A DNA stretch of 21,683 nucleotides from a virus, in the IMG/VR virus record IMGVR_UViG_3300031951_001383, positions 1-21,683 of that record; one strand, written 5' to 3'. The position numbers and the translations under genes are program-made. The notes below the pieces were generated by a model. That model had not been told where the DNA came from. It did no database searches and was given only the letters and a program-made list of their open reading frames with translations. Below are positions 11,805 through 18,765 of this stretch, piece by piece (the stretch's first letter is position 1; each line of letters begins with the position of its first letter).

Positions 11805-12179
11805 CTATGCCCAGATAGTTGCACACTTGTCTGTGGCACCCTTTGGTGCAGCACACATCCAGCCCTTCCAAGGGCCACGAGCAGAAGTACCTGTACGGAA
11901 ACTCATTACACCGTGCTTACAGCTAGGTGCTTGACCTTCAACAACAGAAGGGGCTGCAACAGGTGTTGCATTGAAAGCTTGTGCTACTGATTCAGCAGTT
12001 GGAGTTGGTGTTTTACCACCATTGAGTTCAGCATCGGTAGTCTTGATAAGTGATGCAACCATTGATAGGTCAGTAAGACCAGTCTCTAGATCTTTAATGT
12101 CAGTTGCATATAGATTAATAAGTGTTCCGCTACTTGTCTTGAAGTTAACTTGGAACTTTGTGTTTTCGTTTGCAGCCAT
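11805..12179 (-). CDS. Conserved phage protein with C-terminal zinc motif, possible ssDNA-binding
   Basis: 124 residues. The N-terminal 60 residues look like a beta barrel then helix (KFQVNFKTSSGTLINLYATD, GLTDLSMVASLIKTT). A Pro/Ala-rich linker follows, then CKHGVMSFRTG...GPWKGWMCAAPKGATDKC, that is C, H, C, C in a zinc-ribbon layout resembling those in topoisomerase and ssDNA-binding proteins. The position, next to the Cas4-like nuclease and the ATPase, fits a single-strand DNA or recombination role, but this is inferred. It starts one base before the Cas4-like gene's stop, and three bases separate it from WhiB. Confidence 0.75.
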   Translation of the reverse strand: MAANENTKFQVNFKTSSGTLINLYATDIKDLETGLTDLSMVASLIKTTDAELNGGKTPTPTAESVAQAFNATPVAAPSVVEGQAPSCKHGVMSFRTGTSARGPWKGWMCAAPKGATDKCATIWA

Positions 12180-13127
12180 TTACTTTCCTCCAGATTGTTT
12201 GATTGTTAACCGTAATGAATCTGCACCTTGCTTAGTTGGTACGAAGCCAAGTTTAGCAAGTACTTCATCTTTGTCTACTGATGTAGGTCCAGCTATCTTG
12301 TTCCAACGTACTTGGATACCTGTATCTGTAACTCCAGCAATACCTTCAAGAGCAGACTTTAGTGAATCTTTTTCCTTTGTCAACTCTTTGATCTTCTCAT
12401 CTAATTGTAAGTATTTCATCGCATTGGTTGAGGCATCCTTGTCCTGGATTAACACCTCTTCACTAGCGATACGTTCTTTTTTTAGACCAACGCATCCTAA
12501 CTGCCCACTTGCGTCATAGAACTTGCAGTAATGTTGGCAGTAGTTTTCTTCTCGCTCTGGCTCTGGTGCTACCTCTGATGCCTTGATAGCTTCTAACCAA
12601 CTCAATGCCTCTAGTGCCATTGCTTCGTTGTAATCTTCTGTGTGTACCTTGACATCCCGCTCATCACCATCACGGGCGATAGCTACTAACGATACACGCT
12701 TTACATCGTGACCATTCTTTGCTAGTAGATAACCATAGGTCTGTACCTGCCAGCGTTGCTGTGTTGATGGGAAGTATGAAAGGTTCCTTACCTTGCTTGT
12801 CTTCCAGTCAATCACATCGCCTGTGCCTGGTACATAGCAGTCAATGTGTGCCTTCATCCCATTGTATTCAACTTCTGTTTCAATGAGAACATCTTTGTTA
12901 TCTGCTAACGCTTCTTCAATAGCAGCGTGGATAGCAGTACCCATAATTGCAGCGAGCTTCATCTCGTTATCATTAGTCTCAGGCTGATCGTTCAGTCTGT
13001 ACCAAACCTTACGACGGCAACCACCTAACTCTGATGGACCAATCTGTACCTGCGTAGAGCGTGAACGCTTTGCATCACCTGCACGTAGTGCATTGAGTAG
13101 CAGTTCCTTTGGATCAGTCGCTGTCAT
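12180..13127 (-). CDS. Cas4/RecB-like PD-(D/E)XK exonuclease with Fe-S cysteines
   Basis: 315 residues. The nuclease core shows His67 (GTAIHAAIEE), Asp96 (HIDCY), D107-W-K109 and Q127-V-Q-T-Y131, the H/D/DxK/QxxxY signature of RecB-type nucleases. Four cysteines, Cys37 near the N-terminus and Cys197, Cys201, Cys212 after the core, match the Cas4/AddB pattern for a [4Fe-4S] cluster. A C-terminal coiled-coil (YLQLDEKIKELTKEKDSLKSALEG) is added. Likely a 5'-3' exonuclease in phage recombination. No CRISPR or cas genes are near, so it is not a CRISPR adaptation protein here. Confidence 0.9.
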   Translation of the reverse strand: MTATDPKELLLNALRAGDAKRSRSTQVQIGPSELGGCRRKVWYRLNDQPETNDNEMKLAAIMGTAIHAAIEEALADNKDVLIETEVEYNGMKAHIDCYVPGTGDVIDWKTSKVRNLSYFPSTQQRWQVQTYGYLLAKNGHDVKRVSLVAIARDGDERDVKVHTEDYNEAMALEALSWLEAIKASEVAPEPEREENYCQHYCKFYDASGQLGCVGLKKERIASEEVLIQDKDASTNAMKYLQLDEKIKELTKEKDSLKSALEGIAGVTDTGIQVRWNKIAGPTSVDKDEVLAKLGFVPTKQGADSLRLTIKQSGGK

Positions 13128-13236
13128 TGTTAGCCTCTTCGTGTAATTTGTAAGCTAGCCTGCAAGCCTTCCAACCCATCTCGTAAAAATAGTGTGCAGA
13201 ATATTCATCTGTCATTGCTATTGATTTGATTTCCAT
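13114..13236 (-). CDS. 40-residue hypothetical protein
   Basis: Starts at ATG 13236 after GGAAAGGATG, two bases past the stop of the protease-like gene, and overlaps the nuclease gene by 14 bases. MEIKSIAMTDEYSAHYFYEMGWKACRLAYKLHEEANNDSD is one amphipathic helix with acidic tail; 'YEMGWKACR' resembles short actinophage peptides. No function is recognised. Confidence 0.6.
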   Translation of the reverse strand: MEIKSIAMTDEYSAHYFYEMGWKACRLAYKLHEEANNDSD

Positions 13237-13238
13237 AA

Positions 13239-13796
13239 CTACATCCTTTCCTGGACCACCAACTGTAAAGGCTTACCCGTGTTAGCGTCAAGAACCGAAG
13301 CTATCTCTACCGCTCTACGGGCGTGTCTCTTTGCGTAGGCTAGGTCAACATCAGGCTTGATAGCTGAATACAGATAGCCAAGAGCAAGCTGACCACCAGA
13401 ACCAATGCCGTACGTTCCGTGATTTGCTTGGAAAAAAGAGAGATCACAAGCAATGCGAAAGATATTGCCGTTAAAAGCAATGAGATAATCGAAGCCACCA
13501 TCTTTGTCCACCTTATTGTAGTCGTAGTTGTTGTCGTTAAATGTTGTGAGAATACTTGGGATAATCTTCTTGCCCATAAATTGTGCTGGTTCTTCACCAC
13601 GATAGAGCGGTGGCTTCCAGTTGTAGGCAAGGATGTCACCAGGTCTAGTATCCCCTGAGATACCAATGAGAAACTTACCTACCTCAATTATCTTTGGAGT
13701 AGATGTAGCAAGGGTTACTAGATTATCTTCTGTGATCTGAGAGTCAGCTACAAGAACTGCGTAATCAATTCCTTCTACACCTACGATTGTTGTCAT
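13239..13796 (-). CDS. Proteasome beta / HslV-like Ntn-hydrolase
   Basis: 185 residues. The product begins MTTIVG, so Met removal would expose Thr as the N-terminal nucleophile of the family. The expected partners are Asp18 (VLVADSQIT) and Lys35 (TSTPKII), and the family's glycine turn is YGIGSGGQLALGYL. FLIGISGDTRPGDILAY matches the second strand region of HslV and proteasome beta subunits. No HslU-like ATPase gene is in the window, so it may act with host ATPases, work alone or be a structural variant. Its role could be to degrade host proteins early. It is first in the minus operon, so it would be made early. Confidence 0.85.
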   Translation of the reverse strand: MTTIVGVEGIDYAVLVADSQITEDNLVTLATSTPKIIEVGKFLIGISGDTRPGDILAYNWKPPLYRGEEPAQFMGKKIIPSILTTFNDNNYDYNKVDKDGGFDYLIAFNGNIFRIACDLSFFQANHGTYGIGSGGQLALGYLYSAIKPDVDLAYAKRHARRAVEIASVLDANTGKPLQLVVQERM

Positions 13797-13811
13797 AGAC
13801 CAAGGCTACCA

Positions 13812-13854
13812 GTAACGGCGTGTCGCTGGTCACACGACACCTGCCTACAGTTAC
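13812..13854. promoter_or_regulatory. Nested inverted repeat in divergent promoter region
   Basis: GTAAC (13812-13816) and GTTAC (13850-13854) enclose GTGTCG (13820-13825) and CGACAC (13835-13840). This lies in the 66 bases between the leftward protease-operon start (13796) and the rightward gene (13863), so it could be an operator or leader fold. A TACAAT-like -10 for the leftward operon also fits nearby, but no -35 is clear. Confidence 0.4.
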
Positions 13855-13862
13855 CATATTGT

Positions 13863-14099
13863 ATGCGAATCCGCCTACCCAGACTGTCCTTACCTCGCCT
13901 CTGGAGTGGCATTCCTAAGCCCTTTGGAGCCGATTTAAGGGCATTAGGCCCTGTTCACGTATGTACCTGTGGCTCGCAGGTCTTTCAGATTATGGCCAGC
14001 TTTGAAGACCACGAGTTGGTCTGGTGGTTCCTTGATGGAACCTGTGTGAACTGTGGAAATCTAGTCACAGTCCCCTGCCCTGCCGACAAAATGGCATAA
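13863..14099 (+). CDS. Lone plus-strand zinc-ribbon protein
   Basis: 78 residues. The N-terminus is basic (MRIRLPRLSLPRLW). The C-terminal domain HVCTCGSQVFQIMASFEDHELVWWFLDGTCVNCGNLVTVPCP has C-x-C and C-x2-C separated by beta strands and a 'PxP' end, as in small actinophage zinc-ribbon proteins. No Shine-Dalgarno is seen before the ATG; a leaderless message, common in actinobacteria, is possible. It is the only plus-strand gene among the leftward modules, inserted between the two leftward operons, as a moron-type gene would be. Function is unknown. Confidence 0.75.
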   Translation: MRIRLPRLSLPRLWSGIPKPFGADLRALGPVHVCTCGSQVFQIMASFEDHELVWWFLDGTCVNCGNLVTVPCPADKMA

Positions 14100-14136
14100 A
14101 AAAAGAGGCCCACCCCCCGTAGGGAGTGAGCCTCTT
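14098..14136 (-). terminator. Terminator of structural/lysis operon (minus strand)
   Basis: On the minus strand AAGAGGC (14136-14130) pairs with GCCTCTT (14109-14103). An inner stem has two C/A mismatches, the loop is CGTA or its complement, and a run of T follows (14104-14098, with the stem's last two bases). It ends leftward transcription of the lysis genes and overlaps the plus gene's stop codon by two bases. Confidence 0.85.
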
Positions 14137-14153
14137 CGCCTCGCAGTTACTTC

Positions 14154-14345
14154 TTACTTGGCCTTGCGACCAAACTCTGTAGCTTTAGGATCCAATGCCT
14201 TTAGCAATGGGCCTGCGATAGCAGCGATACCTGCTGATGCTAGTGCCTTTGGATCTGTCACGCCTGCAAGGTACAAAGCGATTACTGATGCAACACCAGC
14301 ACGTAGATACGTTGCTGCCATTGCCTTTAACTTGTTCTTATCCAT
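14154..14345 (-). CDS. Small holin-like membrane protein
   Basis: 63 residues, MDKNKLKAMAATYLRAGVASVIALYLAGVTDPKALASAGIAAIAGPLLKALDPKATEFGRKAK. Two hydrophobic helices (about 13-29 and 34-50) with charged ends and a basic C-terminus fit a small holin. AAAGGAGTAACA precedes the start, an excellent ribosome-binding site. It is downstream of the endolysin and last before the terminator; it resembles holin-type proteins annotated in actinophages. It may be the second holin/antiholin of the cassette. Confidence 0.7.
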   Translation of the reverse strand: MDKNKLKAMAATYLRAGVASVIALYLAGVTDPKALASAGIAAIAGPLLKALDPKATEFGRKAK

Positions 14346-14347
14346 TG

Positions 14348-14821
14348 TTACTCCTTTGGACTTGTTGGTTCTTTCTTCTTTGGTAAAGGCTTAACTGCTG
14401 CCTTAACCTTTCCGACAACCTTTGGCTTGCCCAACCAAGGGAACCAAGGGGAAGTGTCGTCTCCACATCCTTCTTTGATTGAGATGTGAAGATGCTTGTT
14501 ATGTTTGTTTGACCCTGTGTATTCGCGGTCACCTTCTGATGCACGATCTGCTGACCAGATCTTGCCTTGGAAAATAAGATACTTAACACGCTTGTCTGCT
14601 TTGAGTTGCTGAAATAAATTAAAGCAATCAATGCCACCCAACTTATCGTGGGTTAGATCAACACCATATCCAGTATTATGATCTGAATTAGGATTCTGAT
14701 GGATGTGTGCCTTGCTCGGCAATAGTCCATCCGAAGCCTTCTTGCGTAGTGGACATATCGCTGTGGCTTGTCGAAGGACAGCAATAGCGGCAGGCGTGGC
14801 TTTCTTTGCAACAGGTTTCAT
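14348..14821 (-). CDS. Endolysin, M15-type D-Ala-D-Ala carboxypeptidase/endopeptidase fold
   Basis: 157 residues. The zinc site is visible as SDHNTGYGVDLTHD (His48, Asp55) and NKHLHISI (His110/His112), with LKADKRVKYLIFQGKIW between, the signature of VanY-like M15 peptidases used as phage endolysins. The C-terminus is Lys/Pro-rich (KPKVVGKVKAAVKPLPKKKEP), likely a wall-binding or flexible basic tail. No signal peptide is seen, so a holin would release it. It starts by a 4-base overlap with the upstream holin-like gene. Confidence 0.85.
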   Translation of the reverse strand: MKPVAKKATPAAIAVLRQATAICPLRKKASDGLLPSKAHIHQNPNSDHNTGYGVDLTHDKLGGIDCFNLFQQLKADKRVKYLIFQGKIWSADRASEGDREYTGSNKHNKHLHISIKEGCGDDTSPWFPWLGKPKVVGKVKAAVKPLPKKKEPTSPKE

Positions 14822-15084
14822 CTTGATTCATCTTCCTTCTTCTTACTCTTGAGTCCATTAGCAGATACGATTCCTGCCAGGGTTCCAGTAAGGAACACAG
14901 TCAGGGTAGATACAAGTTCAATAAAGGCTGCATCATTAGGTGCTTGCTTCATTGGTTGTGTTACAAATACCAATGCCCATAGCAGGGCAAAGACTGAGCC
15001 AGCAAATACCAACGCTAATATGATGCCAATAATGACAATCAATCTAGCGTGTAGTTCTTCTGGGGTATATCTATTTCTTGCCAT
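14818..15084 (-). CDS. Holin-like membrane protein with two transmembrane helices
   Basis: 88 residues. I start at ATG 15084 (AGAGG ahead) rather than the TTG just before. After a basic start, two hydrophobic stretches (LIVIIGIILALVFAGSVFALLWALVF; AAFIELVSTLTVFLTGTLAGIV) are separated by a short polar loop and followed by a charged tail (LKSKKKEDESR). This is the layout of class II holins. Directly upstream of and overlapping the endolysin gene, it is a good holin candidate. Confidence 0.75.
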   Translation of the reverse strand: MARNRYTPEELHARLIVIIGIILALVFAGSVFALLWALVFVTQPMKQAPNDAAFIELVSTLTVFLTGTLAGIVSANGLKSKKKEDESR

Positions 15085-15259
15085 CAAATACCTCTGGTAA
15101 TAAGTCGGAGGAACAGGTGCCAGTTACTTCACATTGCGGAGGGTTACACTCAGGCTTTTCCCAGTTCTCAAACTCTTGGCAGGGATACCTAACCCAGCCT
15201 TGATAACCGCAACCGCTAAGAGTTATTGCGAGAAAGAAGGATGCGATAAATCTCTTCAA
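15071..15259 (-). CDS. Small lipoprotein, cysteine-rich
   Basis: 62 residues from TTG 15259 (GGAG about 8 bases before). Residues 1-17 form a lipoprotein signal with lipobox LSGC (Cys17); the mature part is GYQGWVRYPCQEFENWEKPECNPPQCEVTGTCSSDLLPEV with four more cysteines that may pair. This cysteine and proline pattern recurs in lipoproteins of aquatic phages. In Gram-negative phages it could be a spanin; in a host without an outer membrane its role is unclear, perhaps superinfection exclusion. It overlaps the upstream gene by 44 bases. Confidence 0.75.
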   Translation of the reverse strand: MKRFIASFFLAITLSGCGYQGWVRYPCQEFENWEKPECNPPQCEVTGTCSSDLLPEVFDGKK

Positions 15260-15419
15260 CTTGTCGCTCCAATCTTGTAACCGAATCCTTTAATGAACTA
15301 CCAGAGTTGGGCTTGAGCTCATTAAGATAATGCTTAACTAACCAGCGCACTGCTGCAGTAAAACCACCGATGATTGTGCATACTGCAACAGCTACTGTTG
15401 CGTAGTCTTGTGCCTGCAT
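15216..15419 (-). CDS. Single-pass membrane protein with coiled coil, lysis-associated
   Basis: 67 residues: short N-terminus, one hydrophobic helix (about 6-28, YATVAVAVCTIIGGFTAAVRWLV), then a charged helix SSLKDSVTRLERQVEEIYRILLSRN with heptads. Type and position, first in the cassette between the large tail protein and the lipoprotein, fit a holin accessory or spanin-like membrane protein. It overlaps the tail gene's stop by one base (TAATG). Confidence 0.65.
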   Translation of the reverse strand: MQAQDYATVAVAVCTIIGGFTAAVRWLVKHYLNELKPNSGSSLKDSVTRLERQVEEIYRILLSRNNS

Positions 15420-17626
15420 TAGACCGTCCTAATGGTTACTAGGAGCGTTCCACCGTAGCCAGAGAATCGCTTATCTGAAGGGGTGGCGTTTCTAAAGTCA
15501 AGCTCTTCGATAAGTCCGATGTATGATTCACCAGTTCTAAAGTCTTCAACGCGGATGGTGTCACCTACGTTTTCAATAGACTCAAGCTGTGACATACGGT
15601 CATAGGCAGAACCTTCAAAGCCAACCTCAACGCCGAAGTGATCTGATTCGTGGTCAAAGCAAGACAATGGATACTGGATTAAACGCTGACGTGGGATAGC
15701 AGGCAGTGCCTTAATCTGGTAACCAGTAAACAATGGACCCTTAGTAACATCAGTAGATGAACGAGTCAGTGTGAACTGGAAGCCGAGGTATTCTTGTGAT
15801 GCTTGAGGATAGTTGATGTTAACTTCTGGCACAGTAGATTCCTGAGCAAAGGTACCGATGCGATAGAAGTTATCGGCATAGTCAATGGAGTCAATCAACA
15901 GACCACCATTGGTAGTATCAACACGAGCCTGCATCAGCTTAAAGATCTTGAGTTCTAGTGTGTTATATCGGACGTAACCTGTACGTAAGAATCCTTCTTC
16001 TAGCAAAGTAGAAGCAGACTCAATGTAGATAGCACCATCTACACCATTGCCAGCATTACAAAATGCTAAGCGGTTAGTATCACCCAGGAAAGCACAGGCT
16101 GTTGTATAACTAAGCACTGTGTCTGCTGGGTTATACAAGTCATAGGCATAAGGGAACTGAAGGTTACCTAATGGTTGACCCATATCTACACGAGTCACAC
16201 CAACCTGACCATCAACGCCAGAGGCAGCCCAGATGTATCTGTCACGGAAACCAAAGTCATAGACTGGTTGAGTTGATTCAAAGATTAAAGCACCGTATGT
16301 AATGGAGCCATCAAGCTGACTTGCATCTGCCATACGCATACCCTGGCTAGTACCAATAGCCATATTGCCAAGGTAGTAAGCAATCTTAAATACAATTTCA
16401 CCTACTGGTAGTTCTGCTGCAGTGATAGCACTGGTCAGGGTAGGCATAGCACCAGCAGTAGACAAGGTAAACTTGTAGATGTTGGACTGGATACCTGAGT
16501 AGCCTGAGATGTAGATAGCCGCACCACTAGATGTAATACTAGTAAAGATATGATCTGGGTCATTGTGTGAATAGACCGCTGCTGGTAGTGATGTCGCACT
16601 ACTAGAAAACTCATAGACTTTATCGTTGACACACATTACGATACGCTCTTTGGTGTATTCCATAACAGCGTTAGTTACAGTGATGCTGTTTTCAGTAATC
16701 ATTAGAGTTGGTGATACGGTGCTATCGTCAGATAGTAGTTTCTTATATACTCTTAGTCGTGGAGTTCCAGCATTGAGTACGTTAGTAACCCAATAGGCAT
16801 AGACACCATCATCGCAGAGTGCGTGTACTGCGTAGTCAGTTCCTGATGTGTAGTCAACGAAGTGAATAACATCGGCAACGCCTGTACCTACTGGAGATAC
16901 AGCAGTAGATGCAACGTTAGTTGCAGTTTTAGCATAGGTAAAAGTAGTGGTTGTAGGTACACCAGTGATGCGGTACTCACCATTGAAGGTAGCATCCACA
17001 CCAGTAATAGTAATCTGCATACCAGTAGATAGGCCGTGTGCTGCAGTTGTAGTTAGCGTTGCCACGTTAGAAGTCAGGGCCTTGTTGTTAATAGATACTG
17101 TAATTGCTGGGAAAATCTTGTCTACATCAAACTCATCAACAAGCAGCACACCGTTGTAAGTATTGCTGTTCTTGTCCCATTGGATAGAACGCATTAGTTG
17201 CCACGGACGACCATCAGTTCTGATGCCACCTGTGGTGATGTGTTGGCTATCTGATTGCTTGAGTAGTGTTGCCTGTCCCTTAGTCCAGACATCAATACCT
17301 TTAGACTCTGTGTACTGGAAGCGAAGCGACTCATCTTGGATAGGTTCAAAGAACTTGATGCCTTGTCCATAGTGGAAAGAGCTTTGGCTACGTAGCCACC
17401 AACCAGTCAGTGTCTGCTCACCAGGCTCACGGGTCTGGTCAATCTGTTGCTTACGATACTGCGCTGTTACGCGACGATATGGTGAATCATCAGAGTTCAA
17501 CAGAAAGAACGGTAACCCTGCGATTGCTATATCGTAGGCTTCACCTGTTGATGAGTAATTAGTGGCACCTGCTGGATTGGAAAGGGTATAGACCAGTCCC
17601 TCGGTAATGTCGTCGCCATAAGGCAT
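15419..17626 (-). CDS. Large tail protein, beta-rich, 735 aa
   Basis: The start ATG 17626 follows AAGGAG. Residues about 1-180 are a beta-rich N-terminal region (LPFFLLNSDDSPYRRVTAQYRKQQIDQTREPGEQTLTGWWLRSQSSFHYGQG). Residues about 180-255 (LTTTAAHGLSTGMQITITGVDATFNGEYRITGVP) match a module repeated in phage tail proteins ('AHGL...G..v.itGvd..fnG.y.i'). The remainder is a long beta-strand series, probably propeller-like, that ends with strands (GYGGTLLVTIRT). It is upstream of the lysis genes and downstream of the fibres, so it is likely a tail-tip or minor tail structural protein. No enzyme motif is seen. Confidence 0.75.
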   Translation of the reverse strand: MPYGDDITEGLVYTLSNPAGATNYSSTGEAYDIAIAGLPFFLLNSDDSPYRRVTAQYRKQQIDQTREPGEQTLTGWWLRSQSSFHYGQGIKFFEPIQDESLRFQYTESKGIDVWTKGQATLLKQSDSQHITTGGIRTDGRPWQLMRSIQWDKNSNTYNGVLLVDEFDVDKIFPAITVSINNKALTSNVATLTTTAAHGLSTGMQITITGVDATFNGEYRITGVPTTTTFTYAKTATNVASTAVSPVGTGVADVIHFVDYTSGTDYAVHALCDDGVYAYWVTNVLNAGTPRLRVYKKLLSDDSTVSPTLMITENSITVTNAVMEYTKERIVMCVNDKVYEFSSSATSLPAAVYSHNDPDHIFTSITSSGAAIYISGYSGIQSNIYKFTLSTAGAMPTLTSAITAAELPVGEIVFKIAYYLGNMAIGTSQGMRMADASQLDGSITYGALIFESTQPVYDFGFRDRYIWAASGVDGQVGVTRVDMGQPLGNLQFPYAYDLYNPADTVLSYTTACAFLGDTNRLAFCNAGNGVDGAIYIESASTLLEEGFLRTGYVRYNTLELKIFKLMQARVDTTNGGLLIDSIDYADNFYRIGTFAQESTVPEVNINYPQASQEYLGFQFTLTRSSTDVTKGPLFTGYQIKALPAIPRQRLIQYPLSCFDHESDHFGVEVGFEGSAYDRMSQLESIENVGDTIRVEDFRTGESYIGLIEELDFRNATPSDKRFSGYGGTLLVTIRTV

Positions 17627-17709
17627 TGATTACTCCTTGATTGATTGGGTTTGTCGCATAAAAGTAGAGTAGTTTAGCCACGTACTCAGGTGGTAATGCT
17701 TATTAAGTT
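17627..17709. other. Short spacer in structural operon, no gene
   Basis: A gap between the 232-residue gene and the large tail gene. It holds the tail gene's ribosome-binding site and no clear terminator or promoter. A CCAC/GTGG dyad near 17680-17692 is weak. Confidence 0.6.
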
Positions 17710-18408
17710 TTACTTATATTCTTTCTTGTGCCACCACAATTTCTTATAGCGGTCAAAGAATGTTCTGCCAAACTTATGTAAATCAGAATTAAATTTGTTT
17801 CTTTCTTTTTCTCCACCTAAAATAGATTCCCAAGCTTCACGCTTAAATGGAATAATTTGAAGAAACGGTGTGCCTGCAGGAATCAAGCCCTCAAAATTTG
17901 GATCACGTAATTTCAAAAACATATTAAAAGGAATAGAGAAATCATCAGTATCTACAATCCCACTAGCGCAAGTAATCGGGCCTAGTTCGTGGTGTTGCGG
18001 TTCCATTACCATAATGGACCAGCCTTTAGGAGTTTTAATACTCCAAGGGATGTTGATTCTTACTGCATAATTTATATCTCTAGAGTAAGGATGGTTTTGA
18101 AATTGCTCGATAGCCTGAAATACTATTGCATCATTTGATCCCCATTGAAAATGAGGGCCTTCTGGAGTTTGACGGATATAGATGTCATAAGGTGTTTCCA
18201 TAATGTAACCTGCAGTCATCATATCCCAAACTGGCATACATCTTTTGACGGTTGCATATGGTATTCCTACTAAAGAAGGTTCCTTTTTGTTATCAGGATT
18301 ATTGTAAGACTTTGCATCTTTATACCATTGAGGTATATATTCTTTAGCGGGTTTAGGTTTCTCTAAAACACCGTCAGGATTGTGAATATCAGTAAAGATA
18401 ATTTTCAT
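17710..18408 (-). CDS. Phage accessory protein of unknown function (DUF6065-like), 232 aa
   Basis: Conserved-looking blocks: KPAKEYIPQWYKDAKSY, YATVKRCMPVWDMMTAGYIME, INIPWSIKTPKGWSIMVMEPQHHELGPITCASGIVDTDDFSIPFNMFL, and IPAGTPFLQIIPFKREAWE. The pattern of a VDTDDF strand and an 'AGTPxxQxIPFKRE' end recalls a family of proteins in aquatic phages and bacteria described as DUF6065, possibly with a double-stranded beta-helix core; I do not know its reaction. The gene is visibly more AT-rich than its tail-gene neighbours and sits between fibre and tail-tip genes, as acquired accessory genes often do. Confidence 0.75.
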   Translation of the reverse strand: MKIIFTDIHNPDGVLEKPKPAKEYIPQWYKDAKSYNNPDNKKEPSLVGIPYATVKRCMPVWDMMTAGYIMETPYDIYIRQTPEGPHFQWGSNDAIVFQAIEQFQNHPYSRDINYAVRINIPWSIKTPKGWSIMVMEPQHHELGPITCASGIVDTDDFSIPFNMFLKLRDPNFEGLIPAGTPFLQIIPFKREAWESILGGEKERNKFNSDLHKFGRTFFDRYKKLWWHKKEYK

Positions 18409-18423
18409 AATACCTCCTATAAT

Positions 18424-18765
18424 TTACTTGGAGGATACTGTATTCAAATCCCAAACGCAAGTTTCTTCATTAAGTGTCCAATCAAAGACTCTTCCTGACT
18501 CTAAAGTAATTGGTTCAGGCTTAGGAGGTATGAAAGCATCACGTACTGGATCATATGTATATCCAACGCCCGCAAAATTCTTTCTTAAAGGTGTACCACC
18601 TGTTAGATGGACACCTTCTTTTGTGTTGTAAGATGTTTTAATCCATCTTCCTCCAAGGTTATCTAGTAACCATTGGTAACCTTCATCACCATTTGGATCA
18701 TTAGAATCAGTAACTAAAACTTGAACAACAGAATTGTTCTCATTAACCTCTGCCCAATGTGCCAT
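18424..18765 (-). CDS. Fibre-associated small protein, aquatic-phage type
   Basis: 113 residues: MAHWAEVNENNSVVQVLVTDSND, then WLLDNLGGRWIKTSYNTKEGVHLTGGTPLRKNFAGVGYTYDPVRDAFIPPKPEP and WTLNEETCVWD. The 'SYNT...R.NFAGVGYTYD..RDAFIPPKP' core is one I associate with small proteins beside tail-fibre genes in cyanophages and other aquatic phages. It may be a fibre chaperone, tip or decoration. It begins immediately after the Gly-rich fibre gene, with no gap. Confidence 0.8.
   Translation of the reverse strand: MAHWAEVNENNSVVQVLVTDSNDPNGDEGYQWLLDNLGGRWIKTSYNTKEGVHLTGGTPLRKNFAGVGYTYDPVRDAFIPPKPEPITLESGRVFDWTLNEETCVWDLNTVSSK

Noticed and set aside
12180-13127. Cas4-like nuclease as part of a CRISPR adaptation system
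   Set aside because: No Cas1/Cas2, no repeat-spacer array in the window; neighbours are replication and recombination genes, as usual for phage exonucleases of this type.
13340-13666. ORFs on both strands within the protease-like gene
   Set aside because: The protease frame has conserved catalytic residues; the others have low-complexity Thr/Val runs caused by the GTT/GTC repeats.
16947-17372. Plus-strand ORFs inside the large tail gene
   Set aside because: They lie within a 735-codon frame with tail-protein modules; both products are hydrophobic or low-complexity and have no start signal.
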